The notes under the pieces were generated by a model. That model worked only from the letters and a program-made list of their open reading frames with translations, did not search any database and had not been told where the DNA came from. From TM7 phylum sp. oral taxon 349 (GTDB taxonomy: Bacteria; Patescibacteriota; Saccharimonadia; Saccharimonadales; Saccharimonadaceae), in NCBI GenBank assembly GCA_018127705.1, contig CP072328.1, forward strand, positions 124,001 through 188,000: a stretch of 64,000 bases of DNA, read 5' to 3'. The number at the start of each line of letters is the position of its first letter. Positions within the stretch are counted from its first letter, which is position 1. The translations under genes were made by a program, and so were the position numbers. Below, in pieces: positions 62,501 through 64,000 of this stretch.

Positions 62501-62754
62501 CTGCTGCGTTTATTGATGGCGGCTGGTACCAATTATTATTTCTCGTTGAACACACGGCGGTCGTTATTGTAGGCGTAGTGACTGCGCGTAAGCTTACGTC
62601 GGTCTGGGGTGCGGTCGGTGTGACAGTGGCGATCCTCTACATGCTGCGTGAGTTCCAGGCACTCTTAAATATCATGATCGGTCTGCTTGTGTTAGTGGCT
62701 GTAGTGTTTGCGATCGTGCGTGCGAATCGTAAAAACGTCCGTATACGGAAATGA
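59584..62754 (+). CDS. Giant polytopic membrane protein
   Basis: 1056 residues, family not recognised; the organisation resembles DUF2157/DUF2339-type proteins. A first membrane segment (2-18) precedes a soluble Pro-rich linker (about 40-135, with the YWDGVRAAEQG segment), and the remaining 900 residues hold about 30 hydrophobic segments. No catalytic motif is seen. Its size relative to a small genome suggests an important envelope role. Confidence 0.65.
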   Translation: MGFLFFVATIILAILLSQKSSQAKNMIDPTSASYRQGYWDGVRAAEQGAAHSPEVPSAAVLPVMAEPTERFAVAGESDNSTPVGELNPAAPLRDKLAPMKDHAVPAPVQPPPLVGYVAPPPHSSTPSPQSSSHITINIALYVAVLLLVSGIILLAQTFAFESWLRMALVWLLIIVSYIAGFMLQKHIPMIRPAALALVGTALASIPVAGVTMYALVLHDAALCWFITSFIGVVMYVLAAITFKNQFLSYISILSLFTVSMSLPAMVDAQLVWYYVVMIAFGGAMTLLSCVKVPSALKLFAQPMYTSSLVAVPLALLAATTSVAVLSVSEYTVVFVAGLLYYTAQALTTSNKSVRNYAEFSARLLTLVATGTAAAWASDTSYIAISLSVAFVALLNIIASLRYLPVGTVRASIHEAMLWIGFFTAALVAPFLASIPSLLRSDAALVHPEAMPQLVELALTVMLSLFTAARLRRYGLLWPAVYIITVPLLIVVNNIVHISYDAYIMIYMACIVLVLALRLLIRRLTLSAGTFVYVSTSIWLLFAVFYIAMYAFTLGHDVSWWHISWWILLAAVFYYVVVVEKLRWVVLCAHGATLATGWLLCAKCSFSAAQTVVVLGVGHSATAIALAEYFRWRNRVSRTAVMYRSAAVGYGAAIGLAVLITGMVNEWRMLAWLPIVAIGTHAAYRQKEIVMMYALHAVLVVQILLAGIACNLSYVEICALMAWLSFVGFGAVSVLMCAANCVTAKTKTWWRSGVACALAFGSFALLSNQNYLMRSAGWLAAVAAMYMLVYVVRHVTLLYAGNVMSVILVALLCAWCGVSFSGALVAIAAFGLIGFYGVGWLYRLCRGAGRVWNAMLVSSLTVACSAGLLASLSSDVAIVVGAAVILVGAGVVFSVQSYEMKRLEFAECGVVIAMLGAQRLLCIAFPDTHALVYTHLWVLVAVALYAGYHICKRPIESICHLVILLCLVTIPGLAAAFIDGGWYQLLFLVEHTAVVIVGVVTARKLTSVWGAVGVTVAILYMLREFQALLNIMIGLLVLVAVVFAIVRANRKNVRIRK

Positions 62755-62802
62755 TGCAGCGGTATAATTGACACAAAGCGAATAGAATTATAAAGTAGCG
62801 TT

Positions 62803-63315
62803 ATGAGCGATAAAAAAGTCATCATCGGGCGGACAGAACATATTGTTATTCCGAGCGAGGGCGCACGTAGCATTCGTGTGAAAATTGATACGGGTGCGGA
62901 TCGGTCGTCAATCTGGGCGTCGAATATTACTATGAGCGACGACGGAAAGCTTTCGTTTACACTTTTTGCGCCGGAATCAAAATATTATAGCGGCACAGTG
63001 TACCGAACGAAAAACTTTGAGGCAAGCAGGGTGCGCAGTGCGCACGGCGGCTTGCAGGTGAGATTTCGTATACATCTGACGATAATTTTAGGCGGTAAGA
63101 AAATTCGCGGTACGTTTACGCTTGCCGATCGGTCGAAGAATAAATATCCGGCGCTGATTGGCTGTAAAATCTTGAACAAGAAATTTCTGGTAGACGTGTC
63201 GAAGGGGCTTATCCGGGAGAATAGAACAGATGAACTTACTCAAGAATTGAAATGTGATCCGAAAGCGTTTTTCGAAAAATATTACCACAATAATCCGAGA
63301 GGAGATGTTATCTGA
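62803..63315 (+). CDS. RimB-like retropepsin-fold peptidase
   Basis: 170 residues. The family pattern (often annotated as ATP-dependent zinc protease) starts with VKIDTGADRSSIWA, where IDTGA is a retropepsin-like Asp motif, and continues with YPALIGCKILNKKFLVDVSKG. It is paired with rimK; RimB in rimABK operons is proposed to trim polyglutamate tails on ribosomal protein S6. The stop overlaps rimK by 1 nt. Confidence 0.88.
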   Translation: MSDKKVIIGRTEHIVIPSEGARSIRVKIDTGADRSSIWASNITMSDDGKLSFTLFAPESKYYSGTVYRTKNFEASRVRSAHGGLQVRFRIHLTIILGGKKIRGTFTLADRSKNKYPALIGCKILNKKFLVDVSKGLIRENRTDELTQELKCDPKAFFEKYYHNNPRGDVI

Positions 63316-64000
63316 TGAAAATTGCTATCTTATCTAATGGTTCCGGAAACTATTCGACGAAGCGACTCAGAGAAGTTGCGAAAGCGCGTGGGCACACGGT
63401 ACGTGTAGTTAAATACAAAGAGTGCTATGCTTCAATTGAACAAAATAATCCGGTCGTGAGCTATCGCGGTGAGGACTTAAGTGGTTACGATGCAATAATT
63501 CCGCGCATTGCTAGCTACATGACGCGTTACGGCACAGCGATTGTTCGCCAGATGGAAATGCAAGGCGTATGGACAATTTCTAGTTCCATCGCTATTACGC
63601 GTAGTCGCGACAAACTACGTTCAACGCAGTTGCTTGCTCGAGCAGGTGTAGGAATCCCGAAAACGGTGTTTAGTCGTAACTCGACCGATATTGACGATTT
63701 GCTTGAAAAGCTTGGTGGTACGCCAGTAATTATCAAACTAGCTCGTGGTACGCATGGTAACGGTGTTGTACTTGCGGAAAGCAAAAAGGCGGCGAAATCG
63801 GTATTACAGGCTTTTTATCTTACAAATGAAGATGGCACAAACGTATTGTTGCAAGAGTTTGTAAAGGAGTCAGCGGGAACGGACATTCGAGCGTTTGTTG
63901 TTGGCAGCCGTGTAGTGGCAAGCATGCGACGCCAGAGTTTGGATGACGATTTCCGCAGTAATTTACACAAGGGCGGTGCTGGTACAGCAATTAAATTGAC
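63315..64000 (+). CDS. rimK: RimK-like ATP-grasp ligase (partial)
   Basis: 228 codons are present and the gene runs past the window. The N-terminal domain and the ATP-grasp core are clear, with IIPRIASYMTRYGTAIVRQME, TRSRDKLRSTQLLARAGVGIPKT, VIIKLARGTHGNGVVLAES and LLQEFVKESAGTDIRAFVVG. RimK adds glutamate residues to the C-terminus of ribosomal protein S6. The C-terminal metal-binding residues are outside the window. Confidence 0.93.
   Translation, partial: MKIAILSNGSGNYSTKRLREVAKARGHTVRVVKYKECYASIEQNNPVVSYRGEDLSGYDAIIPRIASYMTRYGTAIVRQMEMQGVWTISSSIAITRSRDKLRSTQLLARAGVGIPKTVFSRNSTDIDDLLEKLGGTPVIIKLARGTHGNGVVLAESKKAAKSVLQAFYLTNEDGTNVLLQEFVKESAGTDIRAFVVGSRVVASMRRQSLDDDFRSNLHKGGAGTAIKL

Noticed and set aside
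1-64000. Recoded UGA as in some CPR lineages
   Set aside because: Many genes end in TGA with overlapping ATGA starts and no family motifs continue past those stops.
1-64000. CRISPR array or cas genes
   Set aside because: No regularly spaced repeats or Cas motifs were seen. The tandem repeats at 41766-41819 are CIRCE operators.

Overview
The window looks like a chromosome segment of a Candidatus Saccharibacteria (TM7/CPR)-type bacterium. The taxon is inferred from gene content, not measured by any search. Supporting signs are the compact layout with many ATGA overlaps, a Gram-positive-style set of MDR ABC exporters, an Rrf2-linked YhgE/Pip pump, an arginine deiminase operon, HrcA/CIRCE control of groESL and dnaJ, a large polytopic membrane protein and rimB-rimK. 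Base composition is moderate, with clear AT-rich and GC-rich patches that mark imported DNA. The standard genetic code fits: UGA reads as stop throughout.

Layout. 1-2.1 kb: a truncated membrane-anchored protein with a 33-bp palindromic promoter, a small ORF with a terminator, and a phage-derived ADP-ribosyltransferase fragment. 2.1-11.1 kb: one co-directional accessory operon, Fic - Mod - TIGR04141/DUF6119-like - vestigial res start - RhuM - Res - GIY-YIG, behind a cluster of TTTACA/TGTAAA half-sites. This is the best candidate for an unusual defence system. 11.1-19.9 kb: SAM-I riboswitch and metK, then housekeeping genes (thioredoxin-like, YjbR, prephenate dehydratase, three Nudix enzymes, RdgB, AlkD-like, nitroreductase, VanZ, DUF167). 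19.9-23.6 kb: a genomic island with a putative PD-(D/E)XK protein, an IS element with 21-bp inverted repeats, small ORFs, and a GC-rich piece of an actinobacterial-type serine recombinase that abuts the 3' end of tRNA-Pro(CGG).

23.6-36.4 kb: methyltransferase, DsbA-like protein with a CxxC membrane partner, heterodimeric ABC exporter, HExxH protein, PEBP protein, a decayed gene, a Nudix enzyme, a second Fic protein, an ABC-2 transporter and a DUF475/TerC protein. 36.6-41.5 kb: the arginine deiminase operon, with arginine deiminase and ornithine carbamoyltransferase fused in one polypeptide, then a YfcC-type transporter and carbamate kinase. This set can convert arginine to ornithine, ammonia, CO2 and ATP. 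41.7-43.8 kb: groESL behind tandem CIRCE operators. 43.9-54 kb: Rrf2-YhgE, MacB-like ABC genes, a frameshifted GT2-GT39 glycosyltransferase, a winged-helix protein, a two-component system and an anchored low-complexity protein. 54-64 kb: CorA, a 30-codon stand-alone ORF, a DsbA-like protein, two CBS/CNNM proteins, CIRCE-dnaJ, a 1056-residue membrane protein and rimB-rimK (truncated by the window end).

A recurring regulatory theme is a -10 hexamer exactly 6 nt before the ATG in eight genes, which predicts leaderless transcripts. This also corrects one start (25530, minus strand).
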